From contig CP102404.1 of the NCBI GenBank assembly GCA_024628785.1, forward strand, positions 620,001 through 684,000: a stretch of 64,000 bases of DNA. The letters are read 5' to 3'. This DNA is from Fusobacteria bacterium ZRK30 (GTDB lineage: Bacteria > Fusobacteriota > Fusobacteriia > Fusobacteriales > Fusobacteriaceae). Below the pieces are notes generated by a model, which was not told where the DNA came from, searched no databases, and saw only the letters and a list, made by a program, of their open reading frames with translations. The translations under genes were made by a program, and so were the position numbers. Positions 17,378 through 26,034 of the stretch are shown one piece after another (within the stretch, counting starts at the first letter, position 1; each line of letters begins with the position of its first letter).

Positions 17378-17518
17378 CTAATCCACCTTTTTATAGATTC
17401 CACCTTCACAATCTGGACATCTTGGCAATTCCTCGTTGTCAGTCTCTATTATTAGTTCCAAGTGACACATCATGCACATATAAGTACCTACCCCTGGTTT
17501 TTCATTTGTTACGTACAT
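17378..17518 (-). CDS. Small zinc-ribbon protein, copy 2
   Basis: 46 residues, MYVTNEKPGVGTYMCMMCHL..., with CMMC and CPDC at the same positions as in the twin at 13154-13294 (shared EKPG-GTY, EELPRCPDC). ATG is preceded by TAGGAGGTGAAATCTT. It binds one zinc by inference. The two copies flank the VOC/NUDIX genes and relic A. Confidence 0.78.
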   Translation of the reverse strand: MYVTNEKPGVGTYMCMMCHLELIIETDNEELPRCPDCEGGIYKKVD

Positions 17519-17886
17519 AAGATTTCACCTCCTAAAAAAATCATAATTTCCTTACTTTAGGAGTATACATCAAAATACTTAAAAAAGCACTAAAAACTTA
17601 ATTTTTTTATAAGGAAAGTAATTTTAAAAACAAAAAAGACAGTTCCTAAGGACTGACTTTTTTTTGTTTCTATATCAAATATAACTCTCTCCTGAGGGAT
17701 TATACATTACATATCATAAAAAGTAAATATTTAAATTAAAAAAAATTAATATTCAATAGAACACAGAAATACTGTTATCTAATTTGACTATTTTCCCTAA
17801 AAGTTGCTTATTTAGTAGAAGCTTCAAAAGCTGCAAAATAAATCCATCTCGTTAATACACTTGTGACAAATCCTGTAACCCCCCCT
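17519..17886. other. Intergenic region
   Basis: 368 bases without a gene. A hairpin around CAGTTCCTAAGGACTG at 17627-17665 flanked by A and T tracts is probably a terminator. Otherwise AT-rich text with no pattern I can interpret. Confidence 0.45.
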
Positions 17887-18186
17887 CTACTTCTTTTCCT
17901 TTGATTTTGACTCCATCAAACCAAGCGATATCCTATATTTATTTAATTCACTATCTATTTGATCATTAGAAGTTAAATTAATATTTCCATTATACTCAGA
18001 GTTTTTAAGTCCTTCAGCAAACTCATTGAGGAGTTTGTAAGCTATATTCCTGGCTTTTTTTCCTCCTTCTTCAATTGCATTACCACCTTTATTCCCTGTT
18101 GTTCTTACTAATGGAGAAGGTAAGATTAATAATACAATACCTAACAATGTGCTCAATACAAATGGATTTGTAAATATTTCTTTCAT
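17887..18186 (-). CDS. Small single-pass membrane protein beside relic B
   Basis: 99 residues. One transmembrane helix (PFVLSTLLGIVLLILPSPLV, residues 8-27) is followed by a polar, charged tail of about 70 residues. It sits where a lysis or moron gene would be, next to the lysozyme relic on the same strand. The layout could be a holin-like or anchoring protein, but I do not recognise the family. AAGGAGTGTGAAGC precedes the ATG. Confidence 0.55.
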   Translation of the reverse strand: MKEIFTNPFVLSTLLGIVLLILPSPLVRTTGNKGGNAIEEGGKKARNIAYKLLNEFAEGLKNSEYNGNINLTSNDQIDSELNKYRISLGLMESKSKEKK

Positions 18187-18217
18187 GCTTCACACTCCTT
18201 ATATCTCTTTATATGTA

Positions 18218-18640
18218 ATTTTATAATTTTTAGGGGCGACCTTTACAATTGAATCTGGTCAACTGTAGAATAAATTCCTTTCAGACATTCTTCTTCTTAA
18301 TAATCCTTTAGATCTTTTTGGGGCTGCCTTAGATCATAAATTAAAGATCCGGCATGGACCTATAAAATTCTTATTATTTACCAACTTAACTATGTCAGAT
18401 TTCCTAAAGCGAGAACCTCCGACATTGCAGCAAAGGGAGACTAGAGTGCATATTGGTTTTGATTTATCTTTTAAGTCATTATAGCTTTTTTGACTATTTT
18501 TTCATATAACCTTAATTATTTTTTAAGTTCAACATTTACTTTTTTTAAGGTTGTAATATCGCCTTCTTTAACTTTTATACCATTGATCTGTGTAAATCCC
18601 CATCCAATGTTTCTATCATTAGTTCTTACCTCATTTTCAC
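18218..18640 (-). pseudogene. Relic B: phage lysozyme pseudogene
   Basis: Matches the intact prophage lysozyme (28318-28700) almost along its whole length (for example AAAGATCCGGCATG, TCAGA-TTCCTAAA), but numerous stops and indels destroy the frame. Same strand as in the prophage. Confidence 0.85.
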
Positions 18641-18665
18641 TATTTAAAATATATGACTTTTAAAT

Positions 18666-18776
18666 TTGACTTTTTTTAATTTATAGGTAATAATCTGAAT
18701 GATTAGACTTCCCCAAAGTTTAATCATCGTATGTGTATTTTTGTGAAAGCCTTAACTTCTTAGAGTTAAGGCTTTT
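18666..18776 (+). ncRNA. Relic B small RNA unit B1
   Basis: TTGACT 18666-18671, spacer 17, AATAAT 18689-18694. Body hairpin ATGATTA-ACTT / AAGT-TAATCAT; terminator stem AAAGCCTTAACT/AGTTAAGGCTTTT at 18746-18776. It is the counterpart of the third unit at 33598-33715; the two other units of that array are missing here. Confidence 0.6.
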
Positions 18777-18784
18777 ACTATGGA

Positions 18785-19140
18785 AAAAATACTATTCTAA
18801 TATTGTAGTTAGTCTGTCTTCTGCATCTTTATGTTTATGGAGATCTATAGAATAAGTTTTATTGCTCCTACATCTTCTTCTTCTTCTTCTTTACCACTCA
18901 CTGGATAATTTTTCTCTGTATTTGTATGATCTGTTAAAACTTTTAAAGGTTTAGAAATCTCTCTAGGAGGATCATCAAATTCTACCATGCTGTAGTCATG
19001 TTATAACTTATAGATGATACCTTTCTAGCCCTTAAAAACCTAAACTCCATTAAAAGCCCAACCTCCTTTTCATATTTAAACTGCATATATATTCCCTGGT
19101 AATATCATGGGTAAAGTGAGTAAATAGACTCCATCATACT
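18785..19140 (-). pseudogene. Relic B: gpV and start of gpD
   Basis: Collinear with 33725-34440: the C-terminal HKHKD region, then TTAAAACTTTTAAAGGTTTAG and the gpV start near 19050, followed by the end of the gpD homologue. Deletions and frame breaks throughout. At about 19140 homology jumps to the sequence upstream of the terminase small subunit (50400-50490), which removes some 16 kb. Confidence 0.8.
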
Positions 19141-19287
19141 TTCCAAAATGAAAATTTTGTCACGAAAAAACTCCCGGATTTCCCACTACCCCAAAGCTTT
19201 CTGAAGCCCTCACACTACCTTTTTATTTTGTTACCATTCTTTTTTGTGCTATACTCTTGGTATACTAGCTAATAAGGAGGTCCGTTA

Positions 19288-19482
19288 ATGCTCTATTGTA
19301 TTGATCTCAAAACAAGTCAAGTTCATGTGCTTGGGTGTCGACATATTCCACAGAAAAGCGTAGACAAAAGTTTTCTAGGTCGTTTTGGGAACCCTAATGA
19401 CGCAGTAAGCGATGCAAAGTCTAAAGGCTTTTCAAATGCTAATGGCTGTCTTCATTGCTGTTCTGGCGCCCGGAGAAAATAA
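19288..19482 (+). CDS. Small HxxxC...CxxC protein, subfamily 3 (relic B)
   Basis: 64 residues: LYCIDLKTSQVHVLGC (HxxxC), then GNPNDAVSDAKSKGFSNANG and CLHCC. Orthologous in position and sequence to 50563-50763. Promoter TTGTTA-16-TATACT at 19240-19267, ribosome site AAGGAGG 7 bases before ATG, and a hairpin terminator directly after the stop: a complete one-gene unit kept intact inside a decayed prophage. Confidence 0.75.
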   Translation: MLYCIDLKTSQVHVLGCRHIPQKSVDKSFLGRFGNPNDAVSDAKSKGFSNANGCLHCCSGARRK

Positions 19483-19488
19483 ATGAGT

Positions 19489-19509
19489 GGGCTGTTTAGC
19501 CCTTTTTTT
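19489..19509 (+). terminator. Terminator of small HxxxC gene
   Basis: GGGCT/AGCCC with loop GTTT, then T7. Confidence 0.75.
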
Positions 19510-19945
19510 ATTTTTCTCCATCCCCTTGACTACCTCTTTGCCTGAGGCTGTTATATCAACTATAGCCAAAGAGTTGTTGACCTTTATAGTACTGATCTCT
19601 GCATCTAGAGACTTCTTATTCTTTATAACTTTTCCATCTGGTGTATTTTTCTCCACATACTCTGTCTCAGTCACCCATTTTATATCTCTCCTTTTATATC
19701 TCTCAGGTCATTGATCTATGCGTATGCTCCTAATTTTGTATATATAATAAGACCTTTTCTCAGCTCTTTTATTGTTTGGGTTATACTTTTACATGGTAGG
19801 TTTTAGTCTTGGGTAGCTGGCTATCCTCTTCTTAGACATAAATTATCTTGATATCCACCTTATATTCTTAGAAAATTATTTATATTCTTAGAATTTCCTT
19901 TGATTTTATGTTATACTTTCAGAAAACAATATAGGAGGATTACAT
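19510..19945. other. Region between small genes, with a degenerate minus-strand frame
   Basis: A minus-strand frame (about 19500-19676) reads VTETEYVEKNTPDGKVIKNK and SLDAEISTIKVNNSLAIVDI without a good start (GGAGAG is far from GTG) and ends inside the terminator of the small gene. It is probably a phage gene remnant. 19680-19900 holds nothing I can identify. Confidence 0.35.
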
Positions 19946-20167
19946 ATGATTTTTTTTATCGATACTAAAACTCATAAGATTCACACAAAGAAATGTTCTC
20001 AACTGAGAAAACATCTTAATATACCACCAATTTTTCGTACTAAATTTAAATTTTATATTAACTTAGGACTTCATAAAAATTTAGAATCTGCTGTACTAAT
20101 GGGGATCTCTCAAGGTTATATTAACGCTAAAGGATCTTCTTGTTGCTGTGCTTTTATAGATTGGTAA
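19946..20167 (+). CDS. Small HxxxC / Cys-rich protein, subfamily 1 (relic B)
   Basis: 73 residues: FFIDTKTHKIHTKKC (HxxxC), FKFYINLGLHKNLESAVLMG, then AKGSSCCC. It has the same length and overall design as 15230-15451; DNA identity is high across both genes and their upstream TATACTTTC. TAGGAGGATTACAT precedes the ATG. No subfamily 1 copy was found in the intact prophage, so it may have been lost there. Confidence 0.72.
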   Translation: MIFFIDTKTHKIHTKKCSQLRKHLNIPPIFRTKFKFYINLGLHKNLESAVLMGISQGYINAKGSSCCCAFIDW

Positions 20168-20291
20168 CTTACAATAATCAATTATCTGAGGATAATAATT
20201 GTTATATCTTTTTTTTGCCATAGATTACTCCTTGTCTTTTTGTTTGTTCAGTATTATAATAATATTAAGAAAAAAATACAGGAGGTTTATT

Positions 20292-20477
20292 ATGACGTAT
20301 TATGACTACTATATCGATACTGAAAATAACAAAATTCATAGAGGAAGCTGTACTCTTCTATTAAATAATTCTAATGTTTTTTTAGGCACTTTTAAAAATT
20401 ATAAAGCTGCATCTCAATTTGCAGAGTTTAGAGGATATAAAAATGCTACCCTTTGTAAAAGTTGTAATTACCTTTAG
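20292..20477 (+). CDS. Small HxxxC...CxxC protein, subfamily 2 (relic B)
   Basis: 61 residues: YYDYYIDTENNKIHRGSC (HxxxC), FLGTFKNYKAA, GYKNATLCKSC. Promoter TTGTCT-17-TATAAT at 20235-20263, ribosome site CAGGAGG 8 bases before the ATG; a 30-codon longer frame has no such site. A hairpin terminator follows 15 bases after the stop. Confidence 0.75.
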   Translation: MTYYDYYIDTENNKIHRGSCTLLLNNSNVFLGTFKNYKAASQFAEFRGYKNATLCKSCNYL

Positions 20478-20490
20478 ATCAAACTATTTT

Positions 20491-20516
20491 AGAGCTATAT
20501 TTATAGCTCTTTTTTA
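20491..20516 (+). terminator. Terminator of small HxxxC gene
   Basis: AGAGCTAT/ATAGCTCT with loop ATTT and T6. Confidence 0.85.
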
Positions 20517-20580
20517 TTCTCAGATATTTATGGTGAATGGCTTAATATCCTCTCCTTCTTAAATTTTATTATTTCTTAAG

Positions 20581-20704
20581 TTGAATAAATAAGTAAACAC
20601 TAGTAAAGTGTTTGTGTAATGAATAATTTTGCATTTATGAAATGCTTTTCTCTCTCCCAAGAGTTTCATTACATTTGGAGCTCTTATAAGAGCTCCTTTT
20701 TTAT
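20581..20704 (+). ncRNA. Relic B small RNA unit B2 (TGTAATGA family)
   Basis: TTGAAT 20581-20586, spacer 17, TAAAGT 20604-20609. Closing stem TGTAATGAA (20615-20623) with TTTCATTACA (20664-20673), inner hairpin GCATTT/AAATGC, single-stranded CTCTCTCCCAAGAG. The terminator is the perfect 20-base palindrome GGAGCTCTTATAAGAGCTCC at 20677-20696 plus T6. The inner hairpin differs in sequence from units A4 and R3-i but keeps its position. Confidence 0.7.
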
Positions 20705-20715
20705 ATATTCATAGA

Positions 20716-20764
20716 GATACTGTAGCAGTGATTTGTTTTAGGAGGTCCACTTAATTGGAATATC
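20716..20764 (+). other. Conserved hairpin element containing AGGAGG (relic B)
   Basis: Closely matches 53566-53614. The centre ATTTGTTTTAGGAGGTCCAC is identical in both copies and is flanked by CAGTG/CACT. No reading frame follows the AGGAGG, so it is not a normal ribosome site. Confidence 0.5.
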
Positions 20765-20844
20765 TTTAAAAATATAGATAAGTAGTAAAATAAGAAAATA
20801 GTTGTTTAGTTTAGTTAATTAAAAGTTTATTTAGTTTATCAATG

Positions 20845-21006
20845 TTGTTTTTTTGGACATTTAGTTATAAAATTTTAGTAAGTGGATTCGAAACACATGT
20901 TTTTAAGACTCTCTCTCCTAAATTTCATGTGAATTAGATTCTAATCTAGTTAAAAAATTAGAATCCACCTAGAAAAATCTGTCCTCAACGGATTTTTTTA
21001 TTTTTT
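20845..21006 (+). ncRNA. Relic B small RNA unit B3 (GTGGATTC family)
   Basis: TTGTTT 20845-20850, spacer 17, TAAAAT 20868-20873. Closing stem TAAGTGGATTC (20879-20889) with GAATCCACCTA (20961-20971); terminator AAATCTGT/ACGGATTT and T7. The closest relative is 54233-54392, sharing the stem and GACTCTCT. Confidence 0.7.
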
Positions 21007-21111
21007 AAAAGACTCATTCTATATTTGGGTCTTTTTTATTTTTCTTCACCTAGTTTTCACAAATGCATCATATAATCATTTTACAGAAAACAATACTAAA
21101 GGAGGAGTTAT

Positions 21112-21453
21112 ATGAAGAAAAAGATTTTATTATTTACAGGGGTAGTTTTAATGGGAATTTTTATGTATAGTATGCCCTATACTAGCAGTTTAAATGGAAC
21201 TAGTATAAGCAAGGCAGGAGGTTCTTCGGAGTTAAGATTACAATATAAAAAAGGGGTTTACTACGAACTTGGAAAGGACACACCGTTTACAGGTAAAATG
21301 AGAGTAAATTATGAGAAGGAGTATATAAACAATGAAGGTAATTCTATTATCAGAGAAGCATCTTTTGAGAATGAATATGTAGATGGAGTTAAAAAAAATA
21401 CAAACTATTATAGCCAAAACGGTATTTTTGAATATAGTATTAAAAATATATAG
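21112..21453 (+). CDS. Secreted YwqK/MORN-like small protein (relic B side)
   Basis: 113 residues with an N-terminal hydrophobic signal (KILLFTGVVLMGIFMYSM), so exported or anchored. The mature part (ELRLQYKKGVYYELGKDTPF... NYYSQNGIFEYSIKN) has MORN-like turns. AAAGGAGGAGTTAT precedes the ATG and TATAAT lies about 38 bases upstream. The same gene with the same 5' region and terminator lies to the right of the main prophage, where an IS21 element has cut it (55412-58053). This links relic B to that end of the phage. Confidence 0.75.
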   Translation: MKKKILLFTGVVLMGIFMYSMPYTSSLNGTSISKAGGSSELRLQYKKGVYYELGKDTPFTGKMRVNYEKEYINNEGNSIIREASFENEYVDGVKKNTNYYSQNGIFEYSIKNI

Positions 21454-21455
21454 AA

Positions 21456-21513
21456 GAAATTATTTATCAGACAAACAGCTAAAAATCTTTAGTTACTTGT
21501 CTGATTTTTTATG
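21456..21513 (+). terminator. Terminator shared by the MORN-like gene copies
   Basis: ATCAGACAA/TTGTCTGAT outer stem with inner AGCTAAAA...TTTAGTT pairing and T6. A near-identical copy lies at 58063-58108. Confidence 0.75.
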
Positions 21514-21659
21514 AGAAAATAATATATTTTTCTAAAATAAAATTCTTTACTTTTCTAGAAATCTAACTTCAAATGTATAATTAATTTAATCTTTATAATA
21601 ACCTGTGTTATTTCAATTTTTTTGTATAATAAGGCAGTCCTAATGCTGTTTTTATTTCC

Positions 21660-21850
21660 TTTCATCATCTTTTAAATAGTTTTTATATCATCATGCACAT
21701 CTATTTTTGATAATTTCTTTATTGGTTCTTTATCAATAAATTTTTTCTCTTTATTATTTCCTCGGTATTCTTCATATTCTTCTAAATTAAGTATTTCATA
21801 TTGAATATTTTCAATAATTTTTTGTCGATCAGTTCAGTTTAGTCCCATAT
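21660..21850 (-). pseudogene. Degenerate small gene
   Basis: GGAGGAAAT-ATG opens at about 21850 but meets TGA at codon 5 (MGLN-stop). The frame then continues for 55 residues (TDRQKIIENIQYEILNLEEY and beyond). Charged helical protein, family unknown. Confidence 0.5.
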
Positions 21851-21879
21851 TTCCTCCTTAATTGCTTTCACTAAATGTA

Positions 21880-22215
21880 TCTACAATATTTTTTTAGAAA
21901 TTAACTCTATGTTTAATTTGTTGGCTTTATTTCTTCAGATTCTGAATACTCCTACTTTTCAGCATAAAATTCAATAGTTTTATTCTTCATTTCATCATTA
22001 TTTTTAAATTTGGTATGTACTCTAATAATTTCCTGTGCATATTTTTCTTTTGTTACCCCTTTTCCAGGGCGGCATTGAATTTACTTTCAAATTCTTCCAG
22101 GGATCTCACAGAGGAGTGTCTCTAAAAAAAATTATCTGAGAGAAGATCCTCAGTAGAAATAGACCTTTATCTAACATTTTCATAACAGCTTTAATTGCAA
22201 CTTTACCAGACATTT
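21880..22215 (-). pseudogene. Degenerate gene, family unknown
   Basis: Starts with MSGKVAIKAVMKMLDKG after GGAGGTACTAA, then shifts frame. Further pieces read SVRSLEEFESKFNAALEKG and TKEKYAQEIIRVHTKFKNND. At least two frameshifts and one stop. Same strand as the piece at 21660, so possibly a former operon. Confidence 0.55.
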
Positions 22216-22312
22216 AGTACCTCCATTTAAAAATTAAAATTTTAATAAAGACTAATATTTCCTAATGAATATCAATGTGTTGTTGTATCTCGATTTCATC
22301 AAATAATTTTGT

Positions 22313-22792
22313 TTATTCATTTGTTATGATATGTTTAACATGTTCTTCTATTTTTTGGAGTTCCTTAATAAAAAATTTTGGATGAGCTTCATAATTTTCT
22401 AGCTCATGTATTGGAAGCCAATACATAAATTCTCTTACTCCATCTGATGCAAAACTATTACTTTTTAATTCTTTTGTTCCTCTAGATTTCATTAAATAAT
22501 AGAAACAGACTTCATGACATTTTACTCCTTTTTTTAGTGTCCCACCATTACCCTCAAAAAAGTTCTCGTGGATGAAAGCAAGTTTTTCAATTTCATATAC
22601 TATCCCTGTTTCTTCAAACACCTCTCGTCTAACTGCATCTTCTGTAGATTCGCCTATTTTTACTGCTCCACCTACAGAATAATAATAGCTATCTTTTTCA
22701 TTCTTAGCAAATAGAATATCTCCATCTTCAATAATTATCGCGGCAGCTCTATATCTAAATCGCTTATCATCTGTTATTAATTTACAATCCAT
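22313..22792 (-). CDS. NUDIX hydrolase
   Basis: 159 residues. Complete Nudix box GGAVKIGESTEDAVRREVFE followed by ETGI at about residues 40-63. AAGGGGG lies 6 bases before the chosen ATG (MDCKLITDDKRFRYRA); another ATG two codons earlier is too close to it. Unrelated in sequence to the NUDIX gene at 16620 outside the box. Substrate unknown. Confidence 0.88.
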   Translation of the reverse strand: MDCKLITDDKRFRYRAAAIIIEDGDILFAKNEKDSYYYSVGGAVKIGESTEDAVRREVFEETGIVYEIEKLAFIHENFFEGNGGTLKKGVKCHEVCFYYLMKSRGTKELKSNSFASDGVREFMYWLPIHELENYEAHPKFFIKELQKIEEHVKHIITNE

Positions 22793-22982
22793 TATCATCC
22801 CCCTTATCTCCTACCACTTCTGCTCAAAATAAATCTTAATTACTCTTTCTCTTCCCTTTCCTCATAGCCGCTCTTTTCCCCTCTACTCTTCTTAATACTT
22901 ACTACTCACTACAAGCCTCACCCTCCAAAACTTTAGCTTCCTTCAGAGGATAATTCCATCCTACAGCCACTAATAACTTCAT

Positions 22983-23198
22983 CTAGTATCGATGAGCTTT
23001 TTCAATGGTGTGAATTGAATTTTTCGAAAGAATAATTTTATGGTCCTTACTATTAGAATATTCAATTGTAATAAATCCTTCTCTTTCAGAAATGATTTTA
23101 ACATTTTTATATTTATGACCGGTTTCGAATCCGACACCAACACTATTAGTAGTGATATTTACCAGATCAAAACCGGCATCTTTAATATAATTTAACAT
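22983..23198 (-). CDS. Small hypothetical protein
   Basis: 71 residues, MLNYIKDAGFDLVNITTNSV..., with beta-strand-rich, charged text and no Cys. GAGGGGG precedes the ATG by 7 bases. No recognised domain; could be a small regulatory or toxin-antitoxin component but nothing supports that. Confidence 0.5.
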   Translation of the reverse strand: MLNYIKDAGFDLVNITTNSVGVGFETGHKYKNVKIISEREGFITIEYSNSKDHKIILSKNSIHTIEKAHRY

Positions 23199-23612
23199 AC
23201 TTAACCCCCTCTTAAATTTTAATTAAATATTACTACTTAAAATAAAAATTTTCAACATGTATTTTGATTTTAAATATCAGAGGCAGGACATGGAATGGAG
23301 ATTTACTCTAGGAGGCCACATCAGGAATATAACAAATAAAGGATTATATAAAAACCCTTTAGATCACTAGCAAGGCCATGAAATAACCCCCAAAGTTCTA
23401 TCCTGATGAACTGCATAGGAAGCTCTAATTGAAAAAATAATGGATGGCAGCAGACAAAAGCAAGATGTGTCGCGGTGACATTCTCAATAACTAAGCAGCG
23501 GTAATAGTGGGATCCCTTTGGGGGGAATTATGGATATTGAAAATTAAATAGTGAGCTAAAGCTTTTTATGAGCTATACTTAATATTAAAAATAAGTATGG
23601 AGGAGTGATTTT
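23199..23612. other. Intergenic region, no gene recognised
   Basis: 414 bases. All frames are interrupted. The segment 23280-23530 is less AT-rich than its surroundings and looks like decayed coding or structural sequence, but I cannot assign it. Confidence 0.4.
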
Positions 23613-24107
23613 ATGATTGTAAGAGAAGTATTATTAGAAGATGCAGAGAAATATCTTCAAATGCTTAAAATTTTAGACGAGCAGACAAACTTTCTGATGT
23701 TTGAACCGGGAGAAAGAAAAACAACCTTGGAAGATCAAAAAAACATTATTAAATATAATGTTGAAAATAAAATCCCTATGTTTTTAATGGAGATAGAAGG
23801 TGAAATTGTTGGATTTTTAAAAGGTGTAAGGTACAAATGTAATAGAATGAATCAGAATCTGCATATTGCTTTAGGGATCTTAAGTTCTTATCGGGGAAAA
23901 GGCGGAGGAAAAGCATTAATGAATAAAGTAGACCAGTGGTCCCAGAATAATAATATTAAAAGAATGGAATTAACTGTCGCCTGTGAGAATAAAAAAGCGG
24001 TAAATCTATATAAATCTATGGGGTTTGAAATTGAAGGAATTAAAAGGTCATCTTTCAAATTAGAGGATAAATTTCTTGATCAATACTATATGGGAAAAGT
24101 GTATTAA
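23613..24107 (+). CDS. GNAT-family N-acetyltransferase
   Basis: 164 residues. Acetyl-CoA-dependent acyltransferase with motif A near residues 85-110 (LGILSSYRGKGGGKALMNKV: the Q/RxxGxG/A loop appears as RGKGGG) and the following motif B LTVACENKKAVNLYKSMGFE. The full GNAT fold length is present. AGGAGTGATTTT precedes the ATG. The terminator is at 24130-24156. Substrate (amino group of a small molecule or protein) not predictable. Confidence 0.88.
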   Translation: MIVREVLLEDAEKYLQMLKILDEQTNFLMFEPGERKTTLEDQKNIIKYNVENKIPMFLMEIEGEIVGFLKGVRYKCNRMNQNLHIALGILSSYRGKGGGKALMNKVDQWSQNNNIKRMELTVACENKKAVNLYKSMGFEIEGIKRSSFKLEDKFLDQYYMGKVY

Positions 24108-24129
24108 AAATTTTATAAATAAATATTCA

Positions 24130-24156
24130 AAGCATACTGATTAATTAGTGTGCTTT
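24130..24156 (+). terminator. Terminator of GNAT gene
   Basis: AAAGCATACT/AGTGTGCTTT with loop GATTAATT, then T-rich. Confidence 0.7.
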
Positions 24157-24225
24157 TTATTTACCAAAACAAATAAGAAATTATTTTAATAGAGGAGTAG
24201 GGGGAATAGAAAACTTGGCTGGATA

Positions 24226-24263
24226 AAAAAAGAAAGCTAATTATAGCTTCCTTCACATCTTTT
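24226..24263 (-). terminator. Terminator of LysE gene
   Basis: GGAAGCTATAATTAGCTTTC hairpin followed on the minus strand by T7. Confidence 0.65.
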
Positions 24264-24293
24264 TTAACAATTCAGAACATCAGCAATTAGACT

Positions 24294-24902
24294 TTATATA
24301 ACAAGGTTATAAAAGAAAAAGGTGCTAAATAGTATCAGAACTACCCCAGAAATTTTATTTATTAAAGTAAGTTGTTTGCTTCCTATCTTATTCCCTACTT
24401 TTGAAGCTGTAAAACTGAGAAAGAGCCACCAAAATGATGATCCTAAAAAAACCCCTGACACTAAAGAAAATACTGTAAAAGTATCTTTTGGAAGGACTCC
24501 TATTCCTGCAAAGATAGCAATAAATGAAAGTATGGTTGATGGGTTAGTAACAGTAAGAAAGAATGTTGAGATATAGTCTTTAAAGATTTTATTATTTCTG
24601 TCTATGGCTATTGTTGCCTCATTGGATTCCTTAAAAAAACTTTTTACTCCTAAATATAAAAGAAAAAATATACCTATAAATTGAAAAATATCTTTATAAG
24701 TAAGGAGTAAATTGGAAGCAGTAGTCATTCCAAAAGCAGCTATACATCCGTATAGTGTGTCTGCTGTGGCTGCTCCTATCCCTGTTATTAAGCCAGATTT
24801 TCTACCTTTGGTCAGACTTCTTTTAATACATAAGATCCCTATTGGTCCTACAGGGGCAGCTACAAGAAAACCAATTGTAAAACCTTTTATAATAAATTCC
24901 AT
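24294..24902 (-). CDS. LysE/RhtB-family amino-acid exporter
   Basis: 202-residue inner-membrane protein with six predicted helices. The N-terminal family signature GFTIGFLVAAPVGPIGILCI (residues 6-25) is clear, and a TNPSTILSF motif in the middle matches the family's NP helix break. It exports small amino acids or related metabolites. GGAGGAG lies 6 bases before the chosen ATG, whereas the frame extends 6 codons further without a site. Confidence 0.9.
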   Translation of the reverse strand: MEFIIKGFTIGFLVAAPVGPIGILCIKRSLTKGRKSGLITGIGAATADTLYGCIAAFGMTTASNLLLTYKDIFQFIGIFFLLYLGVKSFFKESNEATIAIDRNNKIFKDYISTFFLTVTNPSTILSFIAIFAGIGVLPKDTFTVFSLVSGVFLGSSFWWLFLSFTASKVGNKIGSKQLTLINKISGVVLILFSTFFFYNLVI

Positions 24903-25036
24903 ACAAAACTCCTCCCTCATAAATTATATTAGTAGATATTCTAAATATAATATCTTAAATGTTTCAAAATGTAAATAGAATTATTGTAATTGATCTAAGT
25001 GGATAAAAAGCTGGAATAAAATATTATATTCAATTA

Positions 25037-25082
25037 AAAAAAAAGATCCTAATGTCATTATACGACATTAGGATCTTTTTTC
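25037..25082. terminator. Strong bidirectional hairpin
   Basis: AAAAGATCCTAATGTC/GACATTAGGATCTTTT perfect 16-bp stem, loop ATTATAC, with T6 after and A9 before. Confidence 0.8.
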
Positions 25083-25190
25083 TACAAATTTGGATCTCTT
25101 GGTTTGGGGTAAACAATGTGGTACATTTAAAATAAAGAATTTAAAGGGGGGAATTATGTTTGTATTAAGAGGGGTTTTTAGAGAAATAAA

Positions 25191-25456
25191 TAAAAGAAAC
25201 AACAATAAACGATTATACAGATATTATAAAGGTACATAAAGATGTATTTGGTGAAAAAGGGGGAATAATAGCGGGATTAGTTACTTATCTTTTAGAAGAT
25301 GAAAGCGGAAAACCACTTATCTCCCTTTTGGCAACTTCTAATGAGAAACCAGTAAGTCATATACTTTTTACAAAGGCTAAAATAGACAACGTTAAAAAGA
25401 ATCCAGGAAAGGTAATTTGTGCTGATAGTATGAATAAAATAGAATATTGGGCTTGA
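25191..25456 (+). pseudogene. GNAT acetyltransferase remnant
   Basis: IKETTINDYTDIIKVHKDVF (N-terminal GNAT text), then, after a shift in a G run near 25260, the segment LLATSNEKPVSHILFTKAKI which is typical of motif A strands. The catalytic loop and C-terminal half are missing. No usable start. Confidence 0.6.
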
Positions 25457-25540
25457 ATAAAGGTTTTGAAAAGATGGAAGTTAAACTTCATTCTTTTTCA
25501 TTTTAAGAAAGGATAAATATGAGATTATATTGCATCAATA

Positions 25541-25569
25541 AAAAGAGGAGTACTTCGGTACTCCTCTTT
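25541..25569. terminator. Hairpin terminator
   Basis: AAAAGAGGAGTAC/GTACTCCTCTTT with the stable TTCG loop. Confidence 0.85.
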
Positions 25570-25884
25570 CTCTATAGTATAAAGTTTTTGTGAAAACTTA
25601 AAATTTAATGATGGTACCTGAGAAGGGACTACACGGTGCCGTAATAGGTAGAGCCCTTTATTTCCTTTGTATAAAGTAATTATATAATACTAAATATGAC
25701 ATGTCCAGTAAAGATTAAAAGTTAAATGATATTTTGAGAGTTAACGATATATTTCGTAAAAATAATAAAAAAATAATAAAATTTCCTATAAAATAATTAA
25801 AAATATGGTAAAATTAACTAATAGTATTCGCCTACATTTTTGTAAGTGAATTAAACGGAAGTTATTTAGGGAAGGGGGGGAACA
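25570..25884. other. Intergenic region
   Basis: 315 bases, no gene or clear structure. The end, with GGAAGGGGGGGAAC, is the ribosome site of the next small gene. Confidence 0.4.
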
Positions 25885-26022
25885 GTGAAAAAATTAAGAT
25901 GGTATCTAGCAAGATGGTATAAGTATTATATAATAAATCCTCATTATCAAAAATTTTATGGGAGCTTTGAAGAATATTGTAGACGGCGAAAAATGCATGA
26001 AAAAAAACATAATATTAAATAA
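25885..26022 (+). CDS. Small basic protein
   Basis: 45 residues starting at GTG: MKKLRWYLARWYKYYIINPH..., ending RRRKMHEKKHNIK. Very rich in Lys/Arg and aromatic residues, with pI clearly basic. GGGAAGGGGGGG stands 5 bases before the GTG and a strong hairpin terminator follows 15 bases after the stop, which supports a real gene. Function unknown. Confidence 0.55.
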   Translation: MKKLRWYLARWYKYYIINPHYQKFYGSFEEYCRRRKMHEKKHNIK

Positions 26023-26034
26023 AATAAAAGAATA

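Noticed and set aside
14549-21006. attC/integron cassette interpretation of the NUDIX, GNAT and VOC area
   Set aside because: No integrase, and the repeated elements are RNA-unit-like with promoters and terminators, not attC sites.
21660-21850. TGA at codon 5 of a small gene as a second selenocysteine
   Set aside because: The position is not in a redox motif, no clear SECIS hairpin follows, and the neighbouring gene is also decayed.
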